A stretch of 64,000 nucleotides of DNA from FEN-987 sp964598845 (GTDB lineage: Archaea; Thermoproteota; Bathyarchaeia; 40CM-2-53-6). Within the stretch, counting starts at the first letter, position 1; every line of letters begins with the position of its first letter. The position numbers and the translations under genes were made by a program. Shown here piece after piece: positions 46,754 to 55,151 of the stretch. The stretch spans positions 1 to 64,000 of the forward strand of contig CAZRDM010000001.1 in the NCBI GenBank assembly GCA_964598845.1, read 5' to 3'. The notes under the pieces were generated by a model. The model was not told where the DNA came from and ran no database searches. It worked only from the letters and a program-made list of their open reading frames with translations.

Positions 46754-47644
46754 GTGAGTGAAAAGGGTCTCATCGAAGTGGCATCTCAGAGCGCGCAGGA
46801 TGAGCTTGTCGATTCAGTAGTTTACAGGAACCTTTCGCAACTGAGCCTAGACAAGAATCGGAAATTCGGCAAGACCCTTTCGCGCTTGGCCGAGATGGAG
46901 TACAGGCACTATGAGTTCTGGAGAAAATATTGCCCAGATAGAAAGGTGACGGTCAGCAACCTCAAGGTCTACCTCATCATTTTCTTGCGCGCGATCTTGG
47001 GCGTCACTTTTGCTGTGAGGTATCTAGAACGAAACGAGATGAAGGTCATCAAGAAGTATAGGGAACTGTTCCATCTGGTCCCCGTTGAAGATCAGGAAAA
47101 GCTCAGGAAAATAATTGCAGATGAAGAAGAACACGAACGCGAGTTCTCAGAACAATTCGAAGAGCCCCATATCAAGCACATCTCATTCATTGTACTTGGG
47201 TTAGCGGACGCGCTCGTGGAAATTGCTGGCATACATGCAGGTTCCCTTGGAATCTATAATTCGACAGAACTTGCCGGGCTAGCAGGCGTTGTAGCCGGAG
47301 CAGCCGCATCAATAGCTATGGCGTCAGCTGCATATGCTCAGGCAAAAACCGGATTCAGAGGTTCCGCTAGTATGTCGGCGGTGTATACGGGAATATCATA
47401 TTTCGCTACAGCCATAGTACTCGCTACACCTTATTTCGTGACGGAGATAATGCTAGACGCCCTGCTAGCCTCCCTCGTGCTTGCGGTGCTCCTCGTTGCT
47501 TTCATCAGCTTCTATGGTGCTGTCATCTCTGGCGCTGGGTTCAGAAAGGATTTCGTGGAGATTACCACCATAATGATGGGCGCCACAGCTGCACTCTACA
47601 TGCTCGGCACAGCCATAAGATATTTCACTGGCATAACGATCTAA
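46754..47644 (+). CDS. rubrerythrin-VIT1 (CCC1) fusion, iron/manganese transporter
   Basis: A 296-residue fusion. Residues 1-135 form a ferritin/rubrerythrin-like bundle with LAEMEYRHYEFW and IADEEEHEREF (di-iron ligands). Residues 140-296 are the VIT1 membrane domain (VLGLADALVEIAGIHAG, AAASIAMASAAYAQAK, five helices). It likely moves Fe2+ or Mn2+, with the soluble part binding iron on the cytoplasmic side. It starts at GTG 46754. A second VIT1-like protein without the bundle lies at 61986. Confidence 0.88.
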   Translation: MSEKGLIEVASQSAQDELVDSVVYRNLSQLSLDKNRKFGKTLSRLAEMEYRHYEFWRKYCPDRKVTVSNLKVYLIIFLRAILGVTFAVRYLERNEMKVIKKYRELFHLVPVEDQEKLRKIIADEEEHEREFSEQFEEPHIKHISFIVLGLADALVEIAGIHAGSLGIYNSTELAGLAGVVAGAAASIAMASAAYAQAKTGFRGSASMSAVYTGISYFATAIVLATPYFVTEIMLDALLASLVLAVLLVAFISFYGAVISGAGFRKDFVEITTIMMGATAALYMLGTAIRYFTGITI

Positions 47645-47683
47645 CTCATCGCCGCAAGGTGAACGCGAACGGTCTCAAGACGC

Positions 47684-48265
47684 TTGACAGTTGCTATTCT
47701 CGTAGTCGCCCTTGCGCTCATCATTGCACTTGCCGCTTCTGGAATGATAGGCGGACCCATAGGACCTCAACAAACTTCAACTCCTACCATGACTGAATTT
47801 CGAACAGGTATTACACTTACGAGCCCTGCGTTCGAGAATCAAGGGCGCATACCCTCGAACTACACCTGCGATGGAGAGGATGTATCTCCTCCATTGATGT
47901 GGGTCAGCGTGCTGGAGAAGACTAGAACCTACGCGCTAATTCTCGATGACTTGGATGCGCCACTGGGCGTGTTCACTCACTGGGTTATCTTCAACATCCC
48001 CGCAACAGAGAATAGTCTTCCGGAAAAGGTTCCCCCATTCGGGACGTTGTCTAATGGCGCTATACAAGGCAGAAATGGTTTCGGCAATGTGGGATATGGA
48101 GGTCCATGCCCTCCTGTCGGATCACATCGTTACGTGTTCCATCTCTACGCTTTGGACATTCTGCTGGACTTGCAGCCAGGCATCACCAAACAAGACTTGC
48201 TGAAAGCTATGGAAGGTCACGTCTTGGCAGAAGCAGAGCTCGTAGCAATATACAGCAAAGCTTAG
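47684..48265 (+). CDS. exported PEBP/YbhB-YbcL family protein
   Basis: The 193-residue protein has an N-terminal helix (VAILVVALALIIALAASGMI) and a phosphatidylethanolamine-binding domain: LTSPAFENQGRIPSNYTCDGEDVSPPL, DLDAPLGVFTHWVIFNIP and GYGGPCPPVGSHRYVFHLYALD. It binds an anion or small ligand; its role is unknown. TTG 47684 is the start used here. It ends one base before the right copy of the 55-bp repeat. Confidence 0.88.
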   Translation: MTVAILVVALALIIALAASGMIGGPIGPQQTSTPTMTEFRTGITLTSPAFENQGRIPSNYTCDGEDVSPPLMWVSVLEKTRTYALILDDLDAPLGVFTHWVIFNIPATENSLPEKVPPFGTLSNGAIQGRNGFGNVGYGGPCPPVGSHRYVFHLYALDILLDLQPGITKQDLLKAMEGHVLAEAELVAIYSKA

Positions 48266-48266
48266 A

Positions 48267-48321
48267 CTGGCTATTTATTGTGAGGATGGGGTGGGGGGCT
48301 CTATGCGCGTTTTGGCGCACT
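48267..48321 (-). repeat. 55-bp inverted repeat, right copy
   Basis: The reverse complement matches 43678-43732 with three differences, all in the C-rich middle. It lies between the PEBP stop and the CDF gene. The two copies bracket about 4.5 kb in inverted orientation. Confidence 0.8.
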
Positions 48322-48436
48322 GGTTTGTGGCTGACATAAGGGCTTGGTTCATTTGCTGATGTCCCGCAGCTGACGTTATCCTTACTGAGATTCCCCCCGG
48401 AGTCAGCCTCAGAACCCTTCAACTGGCTGCCGTCCC

Positions 48437-49270
48437 TTGGAGAAGATAGGCTTGCAACTTGCCGCGTACGTAGCAACGAATATCCTCGTTCTTTATGCGC
48501 AAGCGCTAGAGATGCTGAGCGATGTCCTAGTTTCCACTTTTCTTTTAGTTTCACTACGCTGGTCACAGAAGCCAGCGGACAAGTTTCACATGTTTGGTCA
48601 CCGCAGATCGCAGAACGTTGCGAGCTTAGTTTCAGCTACGATCTTCATTTCCTTCATGAGCCTAGAAGTTTTTCGAGAAGCCATTCCAAAGTTTTTCGAA
48701 TCTCCAAAGACTGGCCATGCTCAGAACGCAAGTATTGCTTTGATAGTGATCGCGGCGTCCATGCTCGTCCTAGCGGTTCCAATTGCAGATATTGCGAGAG
48801 TAAAGGGAAGGGGCGCGTCCGTCAAGGCTCAGCTGATCCAGCTTGTGAAAGACGAGTTATCCTACATACCGAGCGTGATCGGTATCGTTCTGGTAGCACA
48901 AGGCTACTTCTTGGCTGACGCACTAACATCCGTAGTGATAGACGTAATCATCCTCTCGGGTGGCCTTTACCTCTTCAAGGATAATGTTCACTATCTAATC
49001 GGAAGAGCACCGGACATAGAGTTCATGAAAGCAGTGGAGTCAACAGCAAGATCTGTGGAAGGCGTTCTGGACGTCCATGACTTGAGAGCCGAATATGTTG
49101 GCCCGAATCTTGTTCACGCTGGCCTTCATATCGATGTGGCAAGACGAACACCGATAGAGGAGGCGGACAGAATAGCTCATGAGGTTGAAGAAAGGATCAG
49201 TCGGAAGACAAGATGTCAGCATTGTGTGGTTCATGTCCATCCCGCTGAAGATCAGTCTATATTAAGTTGA
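48437..49270 (+). CDS. cation diffusion facilitator (CDF) transporter
   Basis: The 277-residue protein has about five or six helices and a C-terminal cytoplasmic metallochaperone-like domain (VEGVLDVHDLRAEYVGPNLVHAGLHIDV...CQHCVVHVHP). GHRRSQNVASLVSATIFISF is typical CDF helix 3. Metal ligands differ from the Zn type: helix 2 has ALEMLSD (E-x3-D) rather than D-x3-D, so Fe, Mn or another metal is possible. Start TTG 48437. It exports divalent metal in exchange for protons. Confidence 0.85.
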   Translation: MEKIGLQLAAYVATNILVLYAQALEMLSDVLVSTFLLVSLRWSQKPADKFHMFGHRRSQNVASLVSATIFISFMSLEVFREAIPKFFESPKTGHAQNASIALIVIAASMLVLAVPIADIARVKGRGASVKAQLIQLVKDELSYIPSVIGIVLVAQGYFLADALTSVVIDVIILSGGLYLFKDNVHYLIGRAPDIEFMKAVESTARSVEGVLDVHDLRAEYVGPNLVHAGLHIDVARRTPIEEADRIAHEVEERISRKTRCQHCVVHVHPAEDQSILS

Positions 49271-49289
49271 AGAAAGGATCGGATCGAGA

Positions 49290-49994
49290 CTGATTCCGGT
49301 AGGCACGGAAGAATATCCACGACGTCAGCGCTTCCCAGTTGTGACCTTTTCCATCGTCGTGCTCAATATTCTCGTCTTTCTCTACGAGCTCTACCTCCTA
49401 TTCACTGGAGGGGAAGAGGCGCTGAACCATTTTGTCACAACGTTCGGTGTCGTGCCCGCCGCCCTCACTCAAGGTCAGAGCATCCTGATTCCTTTCTACC
49501 TGACTCCGCTGACCATGATGTTTGTGCATGGAAGCGTGAGTCATGTCGGTTTCAATATGGTGTACCTCTCAGCGTTCGGCGACAATGTAGAAGACCGCCT
49601 GAGACTCGGGGGTTACATTGTCTTCTATCTGGTTTCTGGCCTGCTTGCGACATTCGCCCAGGTGTTTGTCGACCCGACCTCGCAAATTCCAAGCGTTGGA
49701 GCGAGCGGGGCAATCGCAGGCGTCCTTGCCGGATATGTCATACTCTTCCCCGGTGGCCACGTTCGAGCGCTCCTCTTCTGGGGGCCATTTATCCGCATCG
49801 CAAGAGTCTCAGCCCTCCTATTCATCGGTTTCTGGTTCATTACCCAATTCTTTGCTGGCGTAGCTTCCCTAGGAGTGCCGACAGCGGAAACTGGCGGAAT
49901 CGCCTACTGGGCTCACATCGGAGGATTTCTGGCAGGCGCGATACTGGCCTTACTGTATAAGCAGTTCTCAAGGAAACGCGAGAACGAAAGCTAA
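49290..49994 (+). CDS. rhomboid-family intramembrane serine protease
   Basis: A six-helix protease that cuts membrane-spanning substrates. The catalytic Ser is in GASGAIAG, the His in AHIGGFLAG, and the oxyanion Asn region reads HVGFNMVYL. Family members begin M-I-P-x; here codons after CTG 49290 read IPVGTEEYPRRQRFPVVTF, so CTG is probably the initiator. GTG 49341 would remove this conserved N-terminus. Confidence 0.9.
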   Translation: MIPVGTEEYPRRQRFPVVTFSIVVLNILVFLYELYLLFTGGEEALNHFVTTFGVVPAALTQGQSILIPFYLTPLTMMFVHGSVSHVGFNMVYLSAFGDNVEDRLRLGGYIVFYLVSGLLATFAQVFVDPTSQIPSVGASGAIAGVLAGYVILFPGGHVRALLFWGPFIRIARVSALLFIGFWFITQFFAGVASLGVPTAETGGIAYWAHIGGFLAGAILALLYKQFSRKRENES

Positions 49995-50086
49995 CCAACA
50001 ATTCGATCGCATCTGTAGCCTTAAGGCTACATCATTTCACGCATGGTAGCCTCTACAGCTTTGCTTCATAGACTGAGACGCCTAGT

Positions 50087-50398
50087 CTACTTGGCTGCCT
50101 TGCGTTCGAGAGCTTTAGTGCGTCGCTCCAGTTCTGAGACGCGCTTAATCAGGCCATGGATGGCCTTATGGTGGCCATGACTATGATCGACCAGTTCGGC
50201 TAGAAGTTCCTTGAGTTCTTTCGCAGTCTTTTCCTCCACCATTCGGGCTTCATCAGTTTCAAGTTACCCTTTCAGTAGCTCTGCTGCCATCAAGACTGCC
50301 GGATACGTGAGGTCTTCCTCAGTCTTGGCGTGTAGCTTCAGCTTTCTAACAAACTCGATCACCTTACGTCTCTTGGCTACTTTAGCAACCTTGTCCAA
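50087..50398 (-). pseudogene. hemerythrin-like small protein interrupted by one in-frame stop
   Basis: Read through, this gives 103 codons. The first 44 residues (from TTG 50398) include EFVRKLKLHAKTEEDLTYPAVLMAAELL, like the His/Glu-rich motif of small archaeal hemerythrin-like proteins. A TAA at 50264-50266 follows LLKG, and the same frame continues for 58 codons with DHSHGHHKAIHG and a coiled helix to TAG 50087. If the stop holds, two peptides of 44 and 51 residues (the second from ATG 50242) result. It lies downstream of copA on the same strand. Confidence 0.5.
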
Positions 50399-50437
50399 GT
50401 CCTGAGAACGCCACGGTCAATGCAACTACGAAGTTCA

Positions 50438-50566
50438 TTAAAACGAACTGCAGCTTCGCAAGAGCATGGACTGGTCTGTCGCAGCAACTCCAGGGACGAC
50501 AATTGCCAGTGCAACCGCCACCAACGATAACGCGAACACCATGAAACAGAAACGTGGAGCCTTCAT
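50438..50566 (-). CDS. 42-residue peptide with signal sequence
   Basis: The frame begins ATG 50566, nine bases after the copA stop, and encodes MKAPRFCFMVFALSLVAVAL and a VPGVAA cleavage-like site, then only 16 more residues. It looks like a secretion signal whose mature part is very short or lost. It may be a co-transcribed microprotein or a remnant. Confidence 0.35.
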   Translation of the reverse strand: MKAPRFCFMVFALSLVAVALAIVVPGVAATDQSMLLRSCSSF

Positions 50567-50575
50567 TCTGTTCAC

Positions 50576-52717
50576 TTACTTCTTCGCTTTCCACCTGTTC
50601 AGTAGCATCGAATTCATCGTCACTGTGATCGAAGAGGCTGCCATCGCAACCGCCGCATAGACAGGATTCAAGATTGCTTGGGCTCCAAAGGCTGGAATCA
50701 ATGCGCCCGCCGCGACCGGGATGAGTCCGACATTGTAGAAGAATGCCCAGAAGAGGTTCTCCTTTATCTTTCGAACCGTCTTCTTGCTGAGTTGGATGGC
50801 CGTCAGGACATCGCGGACATCGTCTTTGATTAGGACAATGCCGCCGGTTTCCTTTGCGATATCGGTGCCACTTCCAATAGCGATGCCAACATCAGACGCT
50901 GCCAATGCGGGAGCATCGTTGACCCCATCGCCAACCATCGCCACAAGCTTTCCTTCGGTGCGAAGTTCCTTGATGACCTTCGCCTTATCTCCTGGCAAGA
51001 CTTCAGCAAGCACGTCATCTACTCCAAGCTTCTTGGCAATCGCATTGGCCGTTCGTCTATTGTCGCCTGTTAGCATGAGGACCTCGATCCCCATATCTTG
51101 AAGTCGCTTGATGGTCTCAGCTGTTGTCTCCTTGAGCGTGTCAGCAACAGCGACGATGCCTGCCAATCGCTTGTCTACAGCGACAAGCATGGCCGTTTTG
51201 CCTTCTTCTTCCAAGCTTTGCAGCTTCGATTCTATTTCGCCTATTTGTAGTTCGTGATCCCGCATGAGTCTGCGATTTCCGAGAAGGATTTCTCTTTCTT
51301 TGAAGACAACCCTGACGCCGTGTCCGGGTATTGCCTGAAATTCTTCAGGAGTGTCTACTAAGATGCCTCTGTCCCTTGCGCCTCTCACGATTGCTTCACC
51401 GAGAGGGTGTTCTGAGCCGATTTCCGCAACAGCGGCGAACCTGAGAACTTCTCCGTCCTTGAATCCCGAAAGGGCGACCACGTCAGTCAGAGATGGCTCT
51501 CCCACTGTGAGTGTCCCAGTCTTATCGAAGACTATTGCTCTGAGTTTGTGAGCCTTCTCGAGGTATTCCCCGTTCTTGATGAGAATTCCATTCTGGGCTC
51601 CCTTTGCCGCACCGATCATGATTGCTGCAGGAGTTGCGATTCCCAAGGCGCATGGACATGCCACGATCAGAACCGAGATGAGGATGATGAAAGCCATCGC
51701 AAAAGGAAGGCCGCCCACGAAATACCAGAAGGCGAATCCGCCGACCGCAATCGCAACAACGACTGGGACGAAGTAAGATGAGATTAAGTCTGCGAGGCGC
51801 TGGATTGGAGCGCGTGAAACGATTGCCTCTTCAACCATCTTAACGATCTGCGACAGAGTCGTGTCGGCGCCCACCTTCGTTGCTCTAATCCGCAACATCC
51901 CGGTCCTGTTGATGCTTGCACCAATAACCTCATCGCCAACATTCTTCTCGACTGGTATGCTCTCTCCTGTGACGACCGATTGATCAACAGAAGAGTAACC
52001 CTCCACAACTGTTCCATCAACGGCGATTCGCTCTCCGGGTCTAATGACGAGGATATCGCCGATCTCAACTTTCTCCACAGGTATCTCTTCTTCGATATCG
52101 CCCTCGAGTCGCTTCGCCATTTTCGGTTGAAGGTCAAGTAGCTTTCGAACAGCTTCTGAGGCCTTACCTTTGACGATGTGCTCCATCGTCTTCCCCAAAA
52201 GAATGAAACCGATGATCAAACCGGTTTCGGTAAAGTAGACTTCAGGCCCCGTTGCCACAAGTACTTCTGGGAAGAAGCTCCTGAAGAATGTGATTAGTGC
52301 ACTGTATGTCCACGCGGCGGTAGTTCCGATCGCAATCAAGCTATCCATGTTCGCCTGCCTGGCCTTGATAGCATCTCGAGTACCCTTGTAGAATCTCCAA
52401 CCAGGAATAAATTGAACCGGAGTCGCAAACAGAAAAAGCCATACATAGTTCGGAAGTCCTAAGACGATCAGATTCCAATCGGTTGAACCAACCAACGGCG
52501 GGTAGGCATACTCAAGAAAAGCCGTGACTGCCCCAAGTGTCAACGCGAAGGCCGTCATTATCTTGAGACTTCGGAATTCAACTTCTGGTTTCAGGAATTG
52601 GTTTAGGCAGTTTTTGCTGCAAAAGTAGTATGCTGTTCCTCTTCGCTCAGCTTTGAAAGGCGTTTTGGTTTCGTCAACATACATTCCACAGATTATGTCC
52701 TTAGCCATGCGGAACAC
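50576..52717 (-). CDS. copA: copper-transporting P1B-type ATPase with N-terminal TRASH/YHS domain
   Basis: A 713-residue pump: TRASH/YHS metal-binding domain (residues 8-40, CGMYVDETKTPF...YYFCSKNC), eight helices including the CPC ion site (SVLIVACPCALGIATPAA), actuator loop VVTGESIPVEK, phosphorylation site DKTGTLT, HP motif GSEHPLGEA and hinge GDGVNDAPALAASD. Helix 8 residues NSMLLN fit a Cu+ exporter. It is 2 bases downstream of the copZ-like gene, forming a copZ-copA operon. Confidence 0.94.
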   Translation of the reverse strand: MFRMAKDIICGMYVDETKTPFKAERRGTAYYFCSKNCLNQFLKPEVEFRSLKIMTAFALTLGAVTAFLEYAYPPLVGSTDWNLIVLGLPNYVWLFLFATPVQFIPGWRFYKGTRDAIKARQANMDSLIAIGTTAAWTYSALITFFRSFFPEVLVATGPEVYFTETGLIIGFILLGKTMEHIVKGKASEAVRKLLDLQPKMAKRLEGDIEEEIPVEKVEIGDILVIRPGERIAVDGTVVEGYSSVDQSVVTGESIPVEKNVGDEVIGASINRTGMLRIRATKVGADTTLSQIVKMVEEAIVSRAPIQRLADLISSYFVPVVVAIAVGGFAFWYFVGGLPFAMAFIILISVLIVACPCALGIATPAAIMIGAAKGAQNGILIKNGEYLEKAHKLRAIVFDKTGTLTVGEPSLTDVVALSGFKDGEVLRFAAVAEIGSEHPLGEAIVRGARDRGILVDTPEEFQAIPGHGVRVVFKEREILLGNRRLMRDHELQIGEIESKLQSLEEEGKTAMLVAVDKRLAGIVAVADTLKETTAETIKRLQDMGIEVLMLTGDNRRTANAIAKKLGVDDVLAEVLPGDKAKVIKELRTEGKLVAMVGDGVNDAPALAASDVGIAIGSGTDIAKETGGIVLIKDDVRDVLTAIQLSKKTVRKIKENLFWAFFYNVGLIPVAAGALIPAFGAQAILNPVYAAVAMAASSITVTMNSMLLNRWKAKK

Positions 52718-52719
52718 TC

Positions 52720-52980
52720 CTATCGACGCATCGTAGCGTCGTAGCCTACTTTCTTCATTAATGTTCGAATGTTTTCAGTTGAAACCTGAGATGGATCGTA
52801 GTTTACTAGAACAGTATCAGTGACGTAGTTGACGACCACCTTCTTGACACCATTTACTTTCCTCAGTCTGCGTTCAATGACCGCTGGGCAACCCGAGCAG
52901 CCGAGATTGAATAGAGAGAAAACTGCCTCGGCGGACATCCTCCCCTTCTGTGACGTATCTTTCACAATGACTGGCCTCAC
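52720..52980 (-). CDS. CopZ-like HMA copper chaperone
   Basis: An 86-residue ferredoxin-like heavy-metal-associated domain with ligands C28-S-G-C31 (NLGCSGCPAVIERRLRKVNGV) and VNYDPSQVSTENIRTLMKKVGY. It should pass copper to the adjacent ATPase. About 18 residues precede the usual domain start; ATG 52938 is an alternative start. Its promoter region 52981-53045 contains CACTTAAGTC but no clear TATA box. Confidence 0.9.
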   Translation of the reverse strand: MRPVIVKDTSQKGRMSAEAVFSLFNLGCSGCPAVIERRLRKVNGVKKVVVNYVTDTVLVNYDPSQVSTENIRTLMKKVGYDATMRR

Positions 52981-53045
52981 TCTAACTGGGTAGGCTAGCC
53001 CTCGTTTCGCACTTAAGTCGGCCGTGCACAGAGAAACACAGTGTG

Positions 53046-53597
53046 TTACAACTTGCCACTTGGCAACGTGAATATTGCGGACCTATCGCTCATCTCGATC
53101 CTTGGGGACAGACCTATCTGTGCAAACATCGCCGTTATGTAATGGACCAGGAAAATCGACCAGCTCAGTCCGAAATCATGGATAAGCGTGACTACATGCC
53201 CATGAGGGTCGAGCGTTTCGCTGAGTTCGCACAGATGGGCATAGGAAGCTAATGATCGGATATGGTCAATCAGCGAATCAAGATCTACCTTTCCATTCTT
53301 CGCTGTGGCGAACGCTTGGGGAATGCTACTTCCGGATTCCTTTGCCACATCGATTATCTTGTCGATCTCTGCAGCAGACAACACTCCGCGAAAGGTGGCG
53401 CTGCTCACTTTGACCGTGTTGATCTTACGCGCAAATCGGTCGAACTCGGCGTACTGTTTTAGAATTTGATTTACGAGCGTGTTCGGACTAACGCTTTGTG
53501 CCGCGGCTTCCACTTCTATTGCCCTCAGTGCAGATTCATCTATCCTGAAAGACTTGGGAACGGTTCGCGATTTCTTCCGAGCTCCTAGGGTGGGCAT
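53046..53597 (-). CDS. ribbon-helix-helix-like archaeal protein, 183 residues
   Basis: The N-terminus (SFRIDESALRAIEVEAAAQSVSPNTLVNQILKQ) matches a ribbon-helix-helix DNA-binding motif; the rest is a conserved-looking alpha/beta domain (HGHVVTLIHDFGLSWSIFLVHYITAMF). Such proteins are common regulators of unknown signal in archaea. It lies directly upstream of the copper operon on the same strand, so it could regulate it. Confidence 0.65.
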   Translation of the reverse strand: MPTLGARKKSRTVPKSFRIDESALRAIEVEAAAQSVSPNTLVNQILKQYAEFDRFARKINTVKVSSATFRGVLSAAEIDKIIDVAKESGSSIPQAFATAKNGKVDLDSLIDHIRSLASYAHLCELSETLDPHGHVVTLIHDFGLSWSIFLVHYITAMFAQIGLSPRIEMSDRSAIFTLPSGKL

Positions 53598-54128
53598 GGC
53601 GTCTCAGAAGCGTACTCTCTCTGGTGGATAGCTGTTAATCTTGCGGCGACCTAAGACATAGGTGGGCAGTTAGGAAATTGGGCGCCTGTCGGAGCTAACC
53701 TTGAAGGCGTGATGGCGGAATCGCGATCTGAGAGGCTCCTTTACCTATGTTCCTCATGAGTTGGAAGAGGGATAATCCCGATCCGTAGGTATGCATTACG
53801 GGGTCTGGACAAATTCTTAGGAAAACTGCTCTACTTCCGACGTGTTGGTCTTCGAGTTCTAGCTGATATTGGCAAGTCGTTGCAGTTTAGCTATCCTCTT
53901 CCAACTTGGAGGGTGCGTCGAAAACAATTCAACCCGCAACGAACCCCGGAATGGCTTAATGATGTACCTGTGAGAAAGCGCCCAGTTACCGTGAAAGCTT
54001 CGTCGTGTAATCGAGTCTTCAATTTTTTGAGCCCCATACCATGCCAACGACGAGCCAAATCTTCGAAGAAGCTAATTTAGGACTTATTTCTTGAAGTCCG
54101 AAGGAGCCGAGCCTCGTCAACCTTTCCC
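53598..54128. other. 531-base region with no supported gene
   Basis: Only short unconvincing frames occur. Near its right end, GGACTT-N8-AAGTCC (54080-54099) forms an inverted repeat 30 bases before the TRASH mini-gene start. No tRNA or other RNA was recognised. Confidence 0.4.
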
Positions 54129-54416
54129 TTGCAAAAATTAAGCAAGGCGCCAAGCATCGAGGAGGAGCACAGCAACATCGCCAATGAAACCTCCAAGGAG
54201 CGGTATGGACCATACCTTAAACCCGGATTCGGTATCAGAATCTTATGCGCAACATGTAGAAAAGAAATACGAGACCAGCCGGTCAAGCGAGTGTTGCAGG
54301 GAATTGAATATCACTTCTGCTGCAATACCTGTCTGTTGACCTACGAGGTTTTCTTGCGGAGGAAGGCCGCCGGCGAACCAACAACACTTCCAACACACAT
54401 AGACCATTCACATTAG
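54129..54416 (+). CDS. TRASH-type metal-binding mini-protein with His-rich tail
   Basis: The 95-residue protein has CATCRKEI...YHFCCNTCLLTYEVF, a treble-clef-like TRASH motif with four cysteines, and a tail THIDHSH. It is likely a copper or zinc sensor or chaperone. Start is TTG 54129 by default. It is convergent with, and overlaps by four bases, the His-tailed membrane protein. Confidence 0.6.
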   Translation: MQKLSKAPSIEEEHSNIANETSKERYGPYLKPGFGIRILCATCRKEIRDQPVKRVLQGIEYHFCCNTCLLTYEVFLRRKAAGEPTTLPTHIDHSH

Positions 54417-54643
54417 ATAGATTTCTTTTCCTTTTCATCAGATTGATGGCTGTGCGTGGTTCCACAGTGATGGCCGCCGAATAGGTGGCTGACCCCGCAC
54501 AGGCCGAGTACCGCCGCAAGTAAGAATATGGCGTTCACGAAGATACCGAGAAGTATCATGCTAACAAAGAATGAGGCAAGAATCAGATTTCTTGGTTTCA
54601 AATGGTATCGGCAATTACGGACAATTCTCTGACAATAAAGCAT
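54413..54643 (-). CDS. small membrane protein with His-rich C-terminus
   Basis: A 76-residue protein with two hydrophobic helices (LILASFFVSMILLGIFV and FLLAAVLGLCGVSHLF), then GGHHCGTTHSHQSDEKEKK. The His/Cys tail suggests metal binding near the membrane. No family assigned; it fits the metal island. Confidence 0.5.
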   Translation of the reverse strand: MLYCQRIVRNCRYHLKPRNLILASFFVSMILLGIFVNAIFLLAAVLGLCGVSHLFGGHHCGTTHSHQSDEKEKKSI

Positions 54644-55151
54644 CGTTCTTTAACTGTGGCAAAGCGCTAGTCCACGACGCGCCTCGAACCGAGATGTTCT
54701 GAGCCCGGGAATCCGCGCGCAAGCAAGGCCTTAAGTTGGAAAATTGGGGTAACAGAAAGTATTCTCCCTCAAAGCGGATCGGTTCTTTGACAGCGGGCCT
54801 TGGGGATCTCTCGCTTAGATGAAACCTGTCCACTACGTGAGTGACGACATTCATGATTTCAACTGAAATTGCGGAGAAGGCTTTAGGATCGGCATTCCAT
54901 CCAAGGTATACGAGTTACTGAGGTTTGCAGATTCGGTTCTGCTGCTCACCCATCGTTGTACGTGTCTCCTCGGACAGGCAGCAGCAGACGCGTCCACAAA
55001 TCGCGCGGCTTGCAGTACCGATTCATTGATGGACATAATCTCGCCACCCGTTCCTTGACAGGATTGTAATGAAATTGCAGCAATATCTTATGATTGAAGC
55101 ACTACGCCTTTAAGGAATCATTACACCAACCTAACTGGAGTTACATTCAGA
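54644..55151. other. 508-base region with no well-supported gene
   Basis: Two short minus-strand frames (54615-54854 and 54851-55036) overlap by ATGA, but their compositions look random and no domain is seen. They may be a decayed gene. The upstream region of the archaeosortase is included. Confidence 0.35.

Noticed and set aside
54615..55036. Two overlapping minus-strand reading frames before the archaeosortase
   Set aside because: No domain, odd composition and no homologous pattern; they may be a decayed gene but are not reported as coding.
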